Of a stretch of 33,171 nucleotides of DNA, positions 15,845 through 23,949 are shown one piece after another (within the stretch, counting starts at the first letter, position 1; each line of letters opens with the position of its first letter). Origin of the DNA: Scytonema sp. UIC 10036 (lineage in GTDB: Bacteria; Cyanobacteriota; Cyanobacteriia; Cyanobacteriales; Nostocaceae); the NCBI RefSeq assembly GCF_009725235.1, contig NZ_WJFC01000146.1, positions 1-33,171 of the forward strand, in the 5' to 3' direction. Under the pieces are notes generated by a model. That model made no database searches. It had not been told where the DNA came from and saw only the letters and a program-made list of their open reading frames with translations. A program made the position numbers and the translations under genes.

Positions 15845-16402
15845 TCACGAAGTTTGACACAGGAGAGAAACTATGTTGTGCTGTACCATCTCTGGTAACT
15901 GATCGCCGTTAATGGTTAACAATCGACGTCGGCGATCGTAGTATTCCAAGATGGGAACGGTGCGATCGTAGAACAACTCCACACGGCGCTGTACAATTTC
16001 TGGTAAATCATCTGAAAGAGAACGTCCTACTGAACGAGTTACCATAACCGCCTGCGGCACTTGGAGATAAATCGCCCAGTCTAATTTTTGCCCCAAACTG
16101 TCCAGTAAAAAATCCAGTTCTTCTGCTTGAAACGCTGTACGGGGGTAACCTTCCAACACCCAACCACAGGCTACATCAGGTTTTGTCAGTCGCTCACTTA
16201 TAAATTCAATCATGATTTCATCTGGAACAAGCTCCCCCGTGTCAACATATGGTTGAGCGAAACGACCTAAATTTGTTTGGTTGGCGATCGCAGAGCGCAA
16301 AATCTCGCCTACAGAGACTAAAGGAACCTCAAAATATTTACTCAGCCTGTGTGCTTGAGTACTTTTTCCCGAGCCCGATCCTCCTAATATAACTAATCTC
16401 AC
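15845..16402 (-). CDS. Adenylate kinase-like nucleoside monophosphate kinase
   Basis: A P-loop kinase of about 185 residues expected to transfer phosphate between ATP and AMP or a similar nucleotide. The P-loop GGSGSGKST sits at the N-terminus, followed by VSVGEILRSAI, the NMP-binding segment DTGELVPDEIMIEF and VLEGYPRTAFQAEELD (the family Gly-x-Pro-Arg motif). GRSLSDDLPEIVQRR corresponds to a short-LID form. I choose the GTG at 16402 because GGAG lies nine bases upstream and the protein then begins at the first strand; a longer frame from 16492 would add 30 atypical residues. Divergence from canonical Adk means the substrate may differ. Confidence 0.82.
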   Translation of the reverse strand: MRLVILGGSGSGKSTQAHRLSKYFEVPLVSVGEILRSAIANQTNLGRFAQPYVDTGELVPDEIMIEFISERLTKPDVACGWVLEGYPRTAFQAEELDFLLDSLGQKLDWAIYLQVPQAVMVTRSVGRSLSDDLPEIVQRRVELFYDRTVPILEYYDRRRRLLTINGDQLPEMVQHNIVSLLCQTS

Positions 16403-16594
16403 AACTGTTAGCTCCTTTTCTATGTTATATTTATAACCTTTATTATCTGTACCCTCACTCCAGACAGCAAATAGCATATCTCTGGAATTCAAAGATTTTC
16501 CAAAAATTACAGCAATGCCCCTTACTGAATTAACTTGCTTTTCTAGTTCTACGTTTTATTTTTTACAGCTTCTTCCTAAAAAAAGGCAAGAGGT

Positions 16595-16643
16595 TCAAGA
16601 TCGGTCACTCTTGACGAAAGCGCAAACCTAGTGGTTGACTAGG
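16595..16643. other. Two short inverted repeats upstream of the CobA-like gene
   Basis: TCAAGA (16595-16600) pairs with TCTTGA (16609-16614), and CCTAG (16627-16631) with CTAGG (16639-16643), in the gap between diverging genes. They could be a structured leader. No known riboswitch signature was seen. Confidence 0.3.
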
Positions 16644-16761
16644 AATGCAACTCGCTATAAACATTACGTATTGTAAAAAAACAGCTAAATTATACAAGTA
16701 GACTTGCCAAAAACGACCACAGTAAAATCACTTTATTTTTTGTGTATTTTAATACAAAATT

Positions 16762-17298
16762 ATGATTGCTCAGCTAGAAACATCCAGCGAAAGTTCAACC
16801 CTTGACTTGCCGTATTCCATGAAAGGGCTAATACAAGTTTTTACAAGTGCTCACCGTAGCTTTTTTACCAGTGTTATGGCTCAAGCACTGAGAATAGCAG
16901 GTCAGGGTACACCAGTATTAGTTGTACAATTTCTTAAGGGTGGTATTCATCAAGGACACGATCGCCCAATGCGCTTGGGGCAAAAATTAGACTGGATACG
17001 TTGCGATTTACCTCGGTGCATTGATACACCACAGGTGGATGAAACTGAAGCGCAATCTTTACAAAAGTTGTGGCAACACACGCAAAAAGTTGTCTTCGAG
17101 GATAAGTATTCTCTCGTTGTATTGGATGAACTTAGCTTAGCCATTCACTTTGGCTTAATTCCAGAAACAGAAGTTTTGGCATTTTTAGCGAATCGTCCGT
17201 CGCACATTGATATTATTTTGACAGGGCCAGAAATGCCTCAGTCTGTTCTGGATATTGCAGATCAGATTACGGAGGTTCGGCGAAGTCATCAGCCATAG
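16762..17298 (+). CDS. CobA/BtuR-like protein with a degenerate P-loop
   Basis: A 178-residue relative of ATP:corrinoid adenosyltransferases. Overall register is kept: GLIQVFT, ALRIAGQGTPVLVVQFLKG, LVVLDELSLAIHFGLI (Walker B-like) and DIILTGPEMP all line up with the CobA/BtuR fold. At the P-loop, where the family has a GxGKGKTT-type sequence, this protein has TSAHRSFFTS (residues 28-37), so the lysine and glycines that bind ATP are absent. It therefore probably does not catalyse adenosylation by the usual mechanism. I believe this form recurs in cyanobacteria, so it is likely a functional paralogue rather than a decayed gene. Its role is unknown. Confidence 0.75.
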   Translation: MIAQLETSSESSTLDLPYSMKGLIQVFTSAHRSFFTSVMAQALRIAGQGTPVLVVQFLKGGIHQGHDRPMRLGQKLDWIRCDLPRCIDTPQVDETEAQSLQKLWQHTQKVVFEDKYSLVVLDELSLAIHFGLIPETEVLAFLANRPSHIDIILTGPEMPQSVLDIADQITEVRRSHQP

Positions 17299-17403
17299 AA
17301 AGTGAGTACAAGCTAAGTAGCCATAGCAGATGCAAACACAAACACGAAGGGTTCGCGTTAAGCTATCCTAGTATTTCGGTGTATTAATTACAAGATTGGA
17401 ACA

Positions 17404-17988
17404 ATGATTAAGAATGATAAATGGATTATTGAGCAGGCAGAAAAGGGAATGATTGTTCCTTTTGAAAAGTCTTTGATTCGACAACTTGATAATCGAAAAG
17501 TCATAAGTTTTGGTCTTAGCTCTTATGGTTATGACTTGTCCTTAAGTGAATTAGATTTTCGTGTGTTTCGCCATATTCCAGGTACGATAGTAGACCCCAA
17601 ACGCTTCAATCCTAAAAATTTAGAAACAGCCGCTCTTCAAGAAGATGAAGATGGTTCAAAGTACTTTGTTATACCAGCAAACGCCTACGGCCTTGGAGTG
17701 AGCCGTGAAAAAGTCTCAATGCCTAAGAATGTGACAGCCATTTGTGTAGGAAAATCTACCCTAGCAAGATGTGGTATTATTGCTAACATAACTCCTATTG
17801 AAGCTGGTTGGGAAGGATACATTACTCTGGAATTCAGTAACGCTTCTAGTGCAGACTGTCGCATTTATGCCAATGAAGGGGTTGTGCAGCTACTCTTCTT
17901 TGAAGGAGACCCTTGTGGTACTTCATATGCAGATCGTAACGGAAAATACCAAAATCAAGAAGCTATGGTTACTCTTGCTAAACTCTAA
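17404..17988 (+). CDS. dcd: dCTP deaminase
   Basis: Deaminates dCTP to dUTP, feeding dUMP to thymidylate synthase; trimeric cytoplasmic enzyme of the dUTPase fold. The 194-residue length fits. Motifs are SFGLSSYGYDL, VGKSTLARCGI and IEAGWEGYITLEF, with the catalytic Glu in the last. A C-terminal GKYQNQ segment resembles the nucleotide-covering tail. A thymidylate synthase-like gene lies 3.9 kb downstream on the opposite strand, separated by an accessory block. No HIP1 octamer occurs in it. Confidence 0.92.
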   Translation: MIKNDKWIIEQAEKGMIVPFEKSLIRQLDNRKVISFGLSSYGYDLSLSELDFRVFRHIPGTIVDPKRFNPKNLETAALQEDEDGSKYFVIPANAYGLGVSREKVSMPKNVTAICVGKSTLARCGIIANITPIEAGWEGYITLEFSNASSADCRIYANEGVVQLLFFEGDPCGTSYADRNGKYQNQEAMVTLAKL

Positions 17989-18197
17989 CTTTGAGTCAAT
18001 CCTGGCAAACAAGCAGCTATCAGTATCGCAATTAGAGATGAAAAGGGTATGATTATCAATGCGTAAAGTAACTTTGTAACCCCTGACATAGTAATTGAAG
18101 TGTAGTGTGTAAGTTTTTGAGTTTTAAAATGCTAAGGTAGTTCCAACAAATTTGCTTACATTAAGAAAATAGTAAGTTAATGGAGTATTTATAAATT

Positions 18198-19106
18198 GTG
18201 ATTCCAGACTATCAAGATTTGATGCTTCCGCTCTTAAAAATTCTCAGGGATAAGCAGGAGCATAGTCTTAGTGAGGCAATTGAAACTCTTGCCAACGAAT
18301 TTCAGTTGACTGAACAAGAGAAAAAAGAGTTACTTCCTAGCGGTAAACAGGCAAGATTTGATAATAGAGTTGGATGGGCTAGAACGTACTTAAAAAAAGC
18401 AGGTTCACTTGAAAGTACCGGAAGAGGAAAGTTTTGTATAACTGAACGTGGCTTAGAGATATTAGCAAATAATCCCGAAAAAATTACTAAGAAGCTTTTG
18501 GAACAGTTTCCTGAGTTTTTGGAGTTTAAAAACTCACTACCTTTGTCTCCTCTTGTTAAGGAAACAGAGAATAATATACTACTTCAAACACCTGAAGAAG
18601 TGTTAGAACTAGGTTACCAAAGTTTACAGAAGCAGTTGGCACAAGAAATCTTGACTGTTGTAAAAAACTGTTCTCCAAGATTTTTTGAGAGGATAGTTAT
18701 AGACCTACTAGTAGCAATGGGATATGGTGGCTCTAGAGAAGATGCAGGTCAGGCTGTTGGTCAGACTGGAGATGGTGGAATAGACGGGATTATAAAGGAA
18801 GACAGATTAGGCTTAGATATTATTTATATTCAGGCTAAAAGATGGGAATCAACTATTGGAAGACCAATTGTGCAAGCTTTTGCCGGAAGTTTAGAGGGTA
18901 TGAAAGCTAAAAGAGGTGTACTAATCACAACTTCCAAATTTTCAAAAGAAGCTCATGAGTACATCAAATTAATAGAAAAAAGAATAATATTGATAGATGG
19001 TGAACAACTGACTCAACTGATGATTGAATATGATGTAGGAGTTAGTGAAGCTGAGCGATATATAGTAAAAAAAATTGATTATGATTATTTTAGTGAAGAA
19101 TTGTAG
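18198..19106 (+). CDS. mrr: Mrr-type restriction endonuclease
   Basis: A 302-residue Mrr-family protein, probably a type IV enzyme that cuts modified DNA. Residues 1-100 form the Mrr N-terminal winged-helix domain, with NRVGWARTYLKKAG and the GRGKFCITERG turn. The C-terminal PD-(D/E)XK nuclease has FFERIVIDLLVAMGYG (162-177), TGDGGIDG (190-197, catalytic Asp) and IYIQAKRW (209-216, the Q-x-K motif), followed by FAGSL. All catalytic positions I can recognise are present. It starts at GTG with GGAG about 12 bases upstream, a longer spacing than usual. It is next to the ASCH/GNAT pair and converges on it. Confidence 0.88.
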   Translation: MIPDYQDLMLPLLKILRDKQEHSLSEAIETLANEFQLTEQEKKELLPSGKQARFDNRVGWARTYLKKAGSLESTGRGKFCITERGLEILANNPEKITKKLLEQFPEFLEFKNSLPLSPLVKETENNILLQTPEEVLELGYQSLQKQLAQEILTVVKNCSPRFFERIVIDLLVAMGYGGSREDAGQAVGQTGDGGIDGIIKEDRLGLDIIYIQAKRWESTIGRPIVQAFAGSLEGMKAKRGVLITTSKFSKEAHEYIKLIEKRIILIDGEQLTQLMIEYDVGVSEAERYIVKKIDYDYFSEEL

Positions 19107-19138
19107 AATTTTGGATTCTAGAGTGTCTCTGCATCTTT

Positions 19139-19642
19139 TTAATTATAGGGTAATAGCTCAATTTGGTATGCCCTAGATTTTGCAGATAGACTTAAAATAT
19201 CATGTTGGGCTATAGATTGAACAAGATTTATTTCTCTATCTTTTAAATAACGGTAGCATTGCGGTGGACGAAAATCTACCCACTCTTCTCTCAATCGTTC
19301 AAGCTTTATAGGAGAATCAAAGCTACGTGCGTTTCTTAAAAAAATAGCAAAACCAATTGAGGCATTTTCATAATATTTATGAAAATTCTCATAACTAATT
19401 CCAGCTTTATCTTGAACAATTTGCCAAAGATGTTCTGGAGCCATTTCAACTACTTTTTCTACTTCAAGTACACCAAATAACGCTTTTTCGGGAGATGTTA
19501 CGTAAACAAGAATTAAATCACCTTCATCTAAGTAACGAGGTCTGACTCGACGGAGCTCAACCCGCTTATGACCGTCAAATATCATGCTCGCATACTTGTG
19601 CTGAATCGATAGCAAAAGTATATTTGGCGACATTAGACTCAT
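19139..19642 (-). CDS. ASCH-domain (PUA-fold) protein
   Basis: A 167-residue protein whose first 110 residues form an ASCH domain: ILLLSIQHKYASMIFDGHK, then VELRRVRPRYLDEGDLILVY and VTSPEKALFGVLEVEKVV. ASCH domains share the PUA fold and bind RNA or modified nucleotides. The C-terminal part (PPQCYRYLKDREI) is shared with GNAT-linked ASCH proteins. Its ATG overlaps the stop of the upstream GNAT-PIN-PUA frame in ATGA (19639-19642), so the two were evolved for coupled translation. With Mrr next door, a role in sensing modified nucleic acid is plausible but inferred. Confidence 0.8.
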   Translation of the reverse strand: MSLMSPNILLLSIQHKYASMIFDGHKRVELRRVRPRYLDEGDLILVYVTSPEKALFGVLEVEKVVEMAPEHLWQIVQDKAGISYENFHKYYENASIGFAIFLRNARSFDSPIKLERLREEWVDFRPPQCYRYLKDREINLVQSIAQHDILSLSAKSRAYQIELLPYN

Positions 19643-20097
19643 TGCTCCATTGATATAAAAGTTCCTTCATTATATATCATTCTAAACGCTTCTGCTGTTA
19701 TTCTATAGGGTGCTCTAACTGAAATTTTTTGTCCTAACATTTGTTCAATAGTCTTCAACTCCATTGGTTTTTTAAACAATTCTGTATCACTAAATTTTAC
19801 AGCCATTATTTCTCTATCTAAATCATTTTTGGATGTTCTTAAAATATCTTCAAAAGTGTAGATTCCAAGTCTTCTAAATCGTTTATATAAAACCGTAGGC
19901 TTATCAATTACAATTTCATCAAGTCGAGAACAAGCCCGAATAGCTCCTAAAATGGAAGAACTACTTTTCTCACTCCCAGCTTTGCTTACATACCATAAAA
20001 TTCGCCCTGGAGCTTTTAGTCCACCTGATGCTTGCTTTGAGCGATAGTATACAACTTCCCGTCTAAGTGCAAGTTCTTCTTTTGCTCCCCATAAAAT
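19639..20097 (-). pseudogene. C-terminal PUA-like part of the GNAT-PIN protein, after an in-frame stop
   Basis: Directly after the TAA at 20098-20100 the same frame stays open for 152 codons, beginning ILWGAKEELALRREVVYYR and continuing through GRILWYVSKAG, RACSRLDEIVIDKP, YKRFRRLGIYTFEDIL and MAVKFSDTELF. It closes with TGA at 19639-19641 in a 4-nt overlap with the ASCH start. No start codon is available near its beginning, so it is the missing C-terminus of the preceding gene, not an independent gene. The strand-rich GRILWYVS core suggests a PUA/EVE-like fold, which I infer rather than recognise with certainty. Confidence 0.75.
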
Positions 20098-21783
20098 TTA
20101 CTCTGCCAGTTCTTTGTCAAATAAGTCTTTAGCCCACCATACTTGAATTGGAATGATAAAAGTAGGAATCTCAGCATCTGTAATTTTTGCAGGATAGAGC
20201 ATACGCTCAATATTTGTCATAATATCCGGCTGACTAACGAAATTCCGATCTGTCAAAATATTGGCTAATGGAAGATACTGCTCATAACCTTCTCCTAATT
20301 TTTCATATAAATTAAGAATATATGAAGCAACATCTGCTGAATTTTTGGCAATTGCTAAATTTGCTCTTAACCATCCGTCTTCTTTTTTGAAAAAGCAATC
20401 TTCCTGAAGTGCAATAGCAGTTTGTTCTTTTAAAAATGTTTCTGTAATTCTAGTAAATGGTCTTTGTTCACTAGCCGCAATAGAAAAACATTGAAAGACA
20501 CAGTGCAGGATGAGTGTAGATGTAAAGTTGGTGTCTGTGAATCGAAAGACAGGAACTTGTAACTCATGTTCTTTAGTTCTGTCGTACACTATTAAGGCTA
20601 TGGCTTCTTCTCCTCTACGACCAATTATAAAACACTCAAACTGTTTTGGATTTGAGAGAAATTGGCGTAGTTTCTGCCTAAAACTAACTGGGCTTTCTAC
20701 CTCAGCATTAGAAAATAAATCAATTATTATTTCTTGGTATTCGCTTTGAATACGTTTTTTTTCTATGTTAGTTCCAGCTAAGCGAATGGGCTGGTACTCA
20801 GCTTCTCTCCGAAGTTCATCTAATTTAATAATCAACTCGATAGGGGGAATTATAACAAGATTAAATTCTTTATATATTTTGTCTTCAATTGCTAATAATT
20901 TCTGACTTTTTGTTACAAAAAATGGCACCCTTATGGTTGAGCAAATAACTCTTGCTAATTGACGAAAATATAAAGTATCGCTTTCTTTTATATCTTGAGG
21001 AAAAAATTTACGTATAGCTTGGCAAGCTTCATTAAAGGATTCTTGTGAACAAGGAAGAAAGGTAAATTGATTGGCAATCTCACGTAGTTTTTTTCGTTTT
21101 TGACTATCTGTATTTTTGTTGATCTCATTTTTAAGTTCATCATTGAGACATAATTCTAGTTCTGGCTTCAACCAATCAGCAGTAAGAGCTTTAGATTCTT
21201 TGCTTTCTTCGTTAGCGGTATCATCATCTATTAAGTTATAAAAAATAGCTACATCTAGGGCTACACATATCTTAAACTCTGTTTTTTGTTGGGTTAGGGA
21301 AGTAAGTAAGTCGGGATGACCATAGTTTAACCACCATTCAGTCAAAATGCTTCCCTCTTTACTTCTACCTGGTCTTTCATGTATTGCAACGAATCCCAAA
21401 GAAGCCCACATTTCATCTATTCCATAATCACGACGACAAGATGCAAGAATGCCATACAAATGATGTGTCTTTTCACTTAGATACTTAATGAGCAATTTAG
21501 CAATTCCTTTACTTCTCCACTTCTTATCCACACAAAGATGTGTAAGTTTTACCTTATAACGACTAATCTCGTAGAGAAGATATCCAACACAACCAACATT
21601 AGGAACTATACAGGCTAAAATACGACCTGTTGCGGCTAATCTACGAAATGCTCCATAAGGTAAAAAACCAAGGGTAGCTGAATTAGCATCTCCTAACTGT
21701 ATTATGGTTTCTAAATATTTAGAGTTTGGGTCAATTTCTTGAATAATAAATTCAAATGGTTTATCGGAAGCCATGTGAATCAC
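20098..21783 (-). CDS. GNAT acetyltransferase-PIN multidomain protein, truncated by in-frame TAA
   Basis: A 561-codon frame that was probably 714 codons long. Residues 10-155 are a GNAT acetyltransferase, with the acetyl-CoA loop RSKGIA at 90-95 after HLCVDKKW. Residues 172-320 resemble a PIN nuclease: CVALDVAIF (173-181) gives the first Asp, ESDTLYFRQLA (267-277) the middle acidic site, and FFVTKSQKLL stands where a T-x-D motif is expected, so one acidic residue seems lost. Residues 345-500 form another mixed domain of uncertain fold. The gene ends at TAA 20098-20100, but the frame continues as a PUA-like domain to 19639 and overlaps the ASCH gene. A point mutation or sequencing error is the simplest explanation. 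GC content is low and there is no HIP1 site. Confidence 0.72.
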   Translation of the reverse strand: MIHMASDKPFEFIIQEIDPNSKYLETIIQLGDANSATLGFLPYGAFRRLAATGRILACIVPNVGCVGYLLYEISRYKVKLTHLCVDKKWRSKGIAKLLIKYLSEKTHHLYGILASCRRDYGIDEMWASLGFVAIHERPGRSKEGSILTEWWLNYGHPDLLTSLTQQKTEFKICVALDVAIFYNLIDDDTANEESKESKALTADWLKPELELCLNDELKNEINKNTDSQKRKKLREIANQFTFLPCSQESFNEACQAIRKFFPQDIKESDTLYFRQLARVICSTIRVPFFVTKSQKLLAIEDKIYKEFNLVIIPPIELIIKLDELRREAEYQPIRLAGTNIEKKRIQSEYQEIIIDLFSNAEVESPVSFRQKLRQFLSNPKQFECFIIGRRGEEAIALIVYDRTKEHELQVPVFRFTDTNFTSTLILHCVFQCFSIAASEQRPFTRITETFLKEQTAIALQEDCFFKKEDGWLRANLAIAKNSADVASYILNLYEKLGEGYEQYLPLANILTDRNFVSQPDIMTNIERMLYPAKITDAEIPTFIIPIQVWWAKDLFDKELAE

Positions 21784-21853
21784 CTGTCACTTATTATTAA
21801 AATTATTTTCTTTAGGAAAGGAGTAATCATACTTGTCTAAGTAGCAAAAAACT

Positions 21854-23362
21854 TCACGCTTTCTGTAATGGTCGATCTTGCTCGTAGATAAAATCTCGTT
21901 TACTTGACAAAGCAAGTTCTGCTTTTTGCAACTCTGCCCCCAAATACATAGCGTGTTCAACTTGTAAACCAGGACAATCTGCTGCGATCGCTCTTAAAAC
22001 TTGTTTGGCTAATTTCCCTGAATAACAGTTTACAACTTCTCCCGAACCGGGCGTCATATGTTCGACAAGAATTTCCCCATTTTGTATTGCGATCGTAAAA
22101 CTACCTGAGGGATCGCAGTAGTCTCGTTGTTGGCAAAGTTTGGGGTAATAAGTTTTTATAACCTTTTCAGCGTTCTCAAAACAATCATCATATATGTGAG
22201 CGCTTTGACTAACAGTAACAAGCGGTCCCAGTGTCAAATCGTATCCCGCACTTTTATTAATTCCATCTCTAATATACATTTGCAATGCTCTCAAACCCAT
22301 AGCATTAGCACACCATGCTGAGAACATATCATTACTGCGGAAAGTTGCTGTGAGAGATAGCTCGTTATCAACGACTCTTACCCAAATATGGTTAAGGCAA
22401 GGTGGGCTATCACTGGCATCATGACCCACATCCCACAAAGACATTACAACTCTGGCTGAATTGATATCGTTGGCAAGTTTGTCAATGCAAAACTGAATTT
22501 GATCCCGCCCAAAATGAGAACGCAATCTCTGCCCGTAAGTATATTTAACGCCTTCTTGTTGTGGAGCGTCATCTAAAATTTGAGAAACGTATTCTTGAAG
22601 AAAGCTTCGGTCAATTGGTAAATAATTAGGGTCTGGAAAATAGAAGTTTTCAGGTTCTGAAGTGACAATCGCCATCAAATCAATCAATTCTTGCCATTGT
22701 CCATCATACGCAGTTGGTCGAACAGTTCCTGTTGTCTTAATTAGATGAATGATTTTTACCCATGTTTCAGCAATGGTTTTTCCTTCAATTCGATGTCCGT
22801 ACCGTTGCCCTGGTAAAATTGTGGACTCAACGCCAGACATATCAAATTCTAAAGGGAATCCCCAAGGTTCTATTACTCCTCGTTGGGCATAGGACTTTAC
22901 GCAAGATACGGCTTCAGCAATGGATTTGGCTTCACAACACTCTACAGACTGTCGCAGCTTGTGCAATGCGATCGCATTAACTTCAATATCAATATATCCA
23001 GGATAGGAAGAATTCACAACCCAGCACGGTCGCCCAGTATCGCTTAAACCTTGTTCAAAGCCATGATGGAAAAAATCCAGCAGGCATTGACTTGCTCCTG
23101 CGTTTTTATCTTCCTTTGTTGCATTCAACACCACTAAATAGCGAACGTGAGGGTTAAATAGCAAATTGCGAACCAGTAGGTTCAGCCCCCGTGTAGGTGA
23201 GTACAATTGTCCGATGACTGCATATTCTTCTGGGAGCAAATGCTTTGCAAGAGTTGCCTTGACTGTCCACCCTGTAATCACTGCTGTTTGTCCTTGCCCG
23301 TAAATCAACTGATTGGGCTTGTATAGTGCTTTGTATTTAAAATGAAATGTGCTTACTGTCAT
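21854..23362 (-). CDS. thyA: Thymidylate synthase with extra N-terminal domain
   Basis: Makes dTMP from dUMP with methylene-tetrahydrofolate. The C-terminal half (about 200-502) is the ThyA fold: YTYGQRLRSHFGRDQI, DSPPCLNHIWVRV with the nucleophile Cys 322, FRSNDMFSAW (341-350) with the phosphate/dUMP residues, and SQSAHIYDDC with His 390 and Tyr 392. The first about 190 residues form an additional domain (IGQLYSPTRGLNLLVRNLL, VRYLVVLNATKEDKNAG) that reminds me of DUF4346/MtrA-like domains; that is a weak resemblance. At 502 residues it is nearly twice the length of bacterial ThyA, as in other cyanobacterial versions. dcd, the preceding pathway step, is nearby. Confidence 0.85.
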   Translation of the reverse strand: MTVSTFHFKYKALYKPNQLIYGQGQTAVITGWTVKATLAKHLLPEEYAVIGQLYSPTRGLNLLVRNLLFNPHVRYLVVLNATKEDKNAGASQCLLDFFHHGFEQGLSDTGRPCWVVNSSYPGYIDIEVNAIALHKLRQSVECCEAKSIAEAVSCVKSYAQRGVIEPWGFPLEFDMSGVESTILPGQRYGHRIEGKTIAETWVKIIHLIKTTGTVRPTAYDGQWQELIDLMAIVTSEPENFYFPDPNYLPIDRSFLQEYVSQILDDAPQQEGVKYTYGQRLRSHFGRDQIQFCIDKLANDINSARVVMSLWDVGHDASDSPPCLNHIWVRVVDNELSLTATFRSNDMFSAWCANAMGLRALQMYIRDGINKSAGYDLTLGPLVTVSQSAHIYDDCFENAEKVIKTYYPKLCQQRDYCDPSGSFTIAIQNGEILVEHMTPGSGEVVNCYSGKLAKQVLRAIAADCPGLQVEHAMYLGAELQKAELALSSKRDFIYEQDRPLQKA

Positions 23363-23580
23363 AGCTCCTCAAGGCGCTTCCAGATCCTCGACTTCTCTTT
23401 TGTGACTCTATGCGCTGCCAGATACCCCACTTCTCACCAGAACTCAGGTATCTAAAACCACACGCATAAACTTGTAATCATATCACCACAGAAAAACTTC
23501 TCTCCAAATCTATAAATTTTTTCATAATGCCTTGGCATAACTGGGTTAAAAGCTTCACAGCCAGTACCCACAAGAAAACT

Positions 23581-23586
23581 TATAAT
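23581..23586 (+). promoter_or_regulatory. Candidate -10 box of hli
   Basis: TATAAT lies 71 nt before the first hli ATG. No TTGACA-like -35 box sits at the right spacing, as is common for regulated cyanobacterial promoters. Confidence 0.35.
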
Positions 23587-23609
23587 GCTTTACATTCCTT
23601 AATTATTCT

Positions 23610-23627
23610 GTTACATTTGTTTACATA
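23610..23627 (+). promoter_or_regulatory. HLR1-type (RpaB-binding) direct repeat upstream of hli
   Basis: GTTACATT, two bases, TTTACATA: an exact match to the HLR1 consensus of two (G/T)TTACA(A/T)(A/T) octamers spaced by 2 nt. A further half-site, TTTACATT, lies at 23589-23596. HLR1 is the site through which RpaB controls high-light genes in cyanobacteria. Confidence 0.65.
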
Positions 23628-23656
23628 AGCGCAATTATTTCATTCAGGACATTTTC

Positions 23657-23872
23657 ATGCAATATAAAGGTGCCATAATTGACGAAGCAGGTAAAATGAA
23701 CAATTTTGCCATAGAACCCAAAGTGTATGTAGATCAGCAAGGCGATCGCACTGGTTTTACTCCCTACGCCGAACTGATAAATGGTCGTTTAGCAATGATT
23801 GGCTTCGTGTCTCTAATAGCGTTAGAAGTATTTACAGGGCATGGAATCTTTGGTTTACTGCAAAACCTTTGA
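23657..23872 (+). CDS. High-light-inducible protein (Hlip/SCP)
   Basis: Small one-helix thylakoid protein of the chlorophyll a/b-binding-like family that binds chlorophyll and carotenoid and protects the photosystems during stress. The helix TPYAELINGRLAMIGFVSLIA holds the family ExxNGRxAMxGF signature at about residues 37-52. With 71 residues it is of normal size. I keep the first ATG, with AGGA seven bases upstream, but a second ATG at 23696 would also give a plausible protein starting MNNFAIEPK. An HLR1 element upstream fits high-light control by RpaB. A hairpin follows the gene. Confidence 0.9.
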   Translation: MQYKGAIIDEAGKMNNFAIEPKVYVDQQGDRTGFTPYAELINGRLAMIGFVSLIALEVFTGHGIFGLLQNL

Positions 23873-23916
23873 CCTCTACCTGACTTAAAAGCACAAGGAT
23901 TCTAAGCAGTGACTTC

Positions 23917-23949
23917 GAGGTAGGCTAAAGGCATACCTCTTCGTTTTCT
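23917..23949 (+). terminator. Possible terminator after hli
   Basis: GAGGTA (23917-23922) pairs with TACCTC (23934-23939), followed by the T-rich TTCGTTTTCT. The stem is short, so this is moderate support only. Confidence 0.4.

Noticed and set aside
16403..16492. 30-codon N-terminal extension of the adenylate kinase-like gene
   Set aside because: The GTG at 16402 has a good Shine-Dalgarno sequence and places the P-loop at the usual distance from the start; the extension looks like untranslated leader.
16738..16759. Palindrome TTTTGTGTATT/AATACAAAA before the CobA-like gene, considered as an NtcA or cobalamin-riboswitch site
   Set aside because: GTA and TAC are 6 nt apart instead of the 8 of NtcA sites, and no riboswitch consensus such as a B12 box is present.
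17989..18197. Possible small gene between dcd and mrr
   Set aside because: The open frames are short, lack start context and resemble no family.
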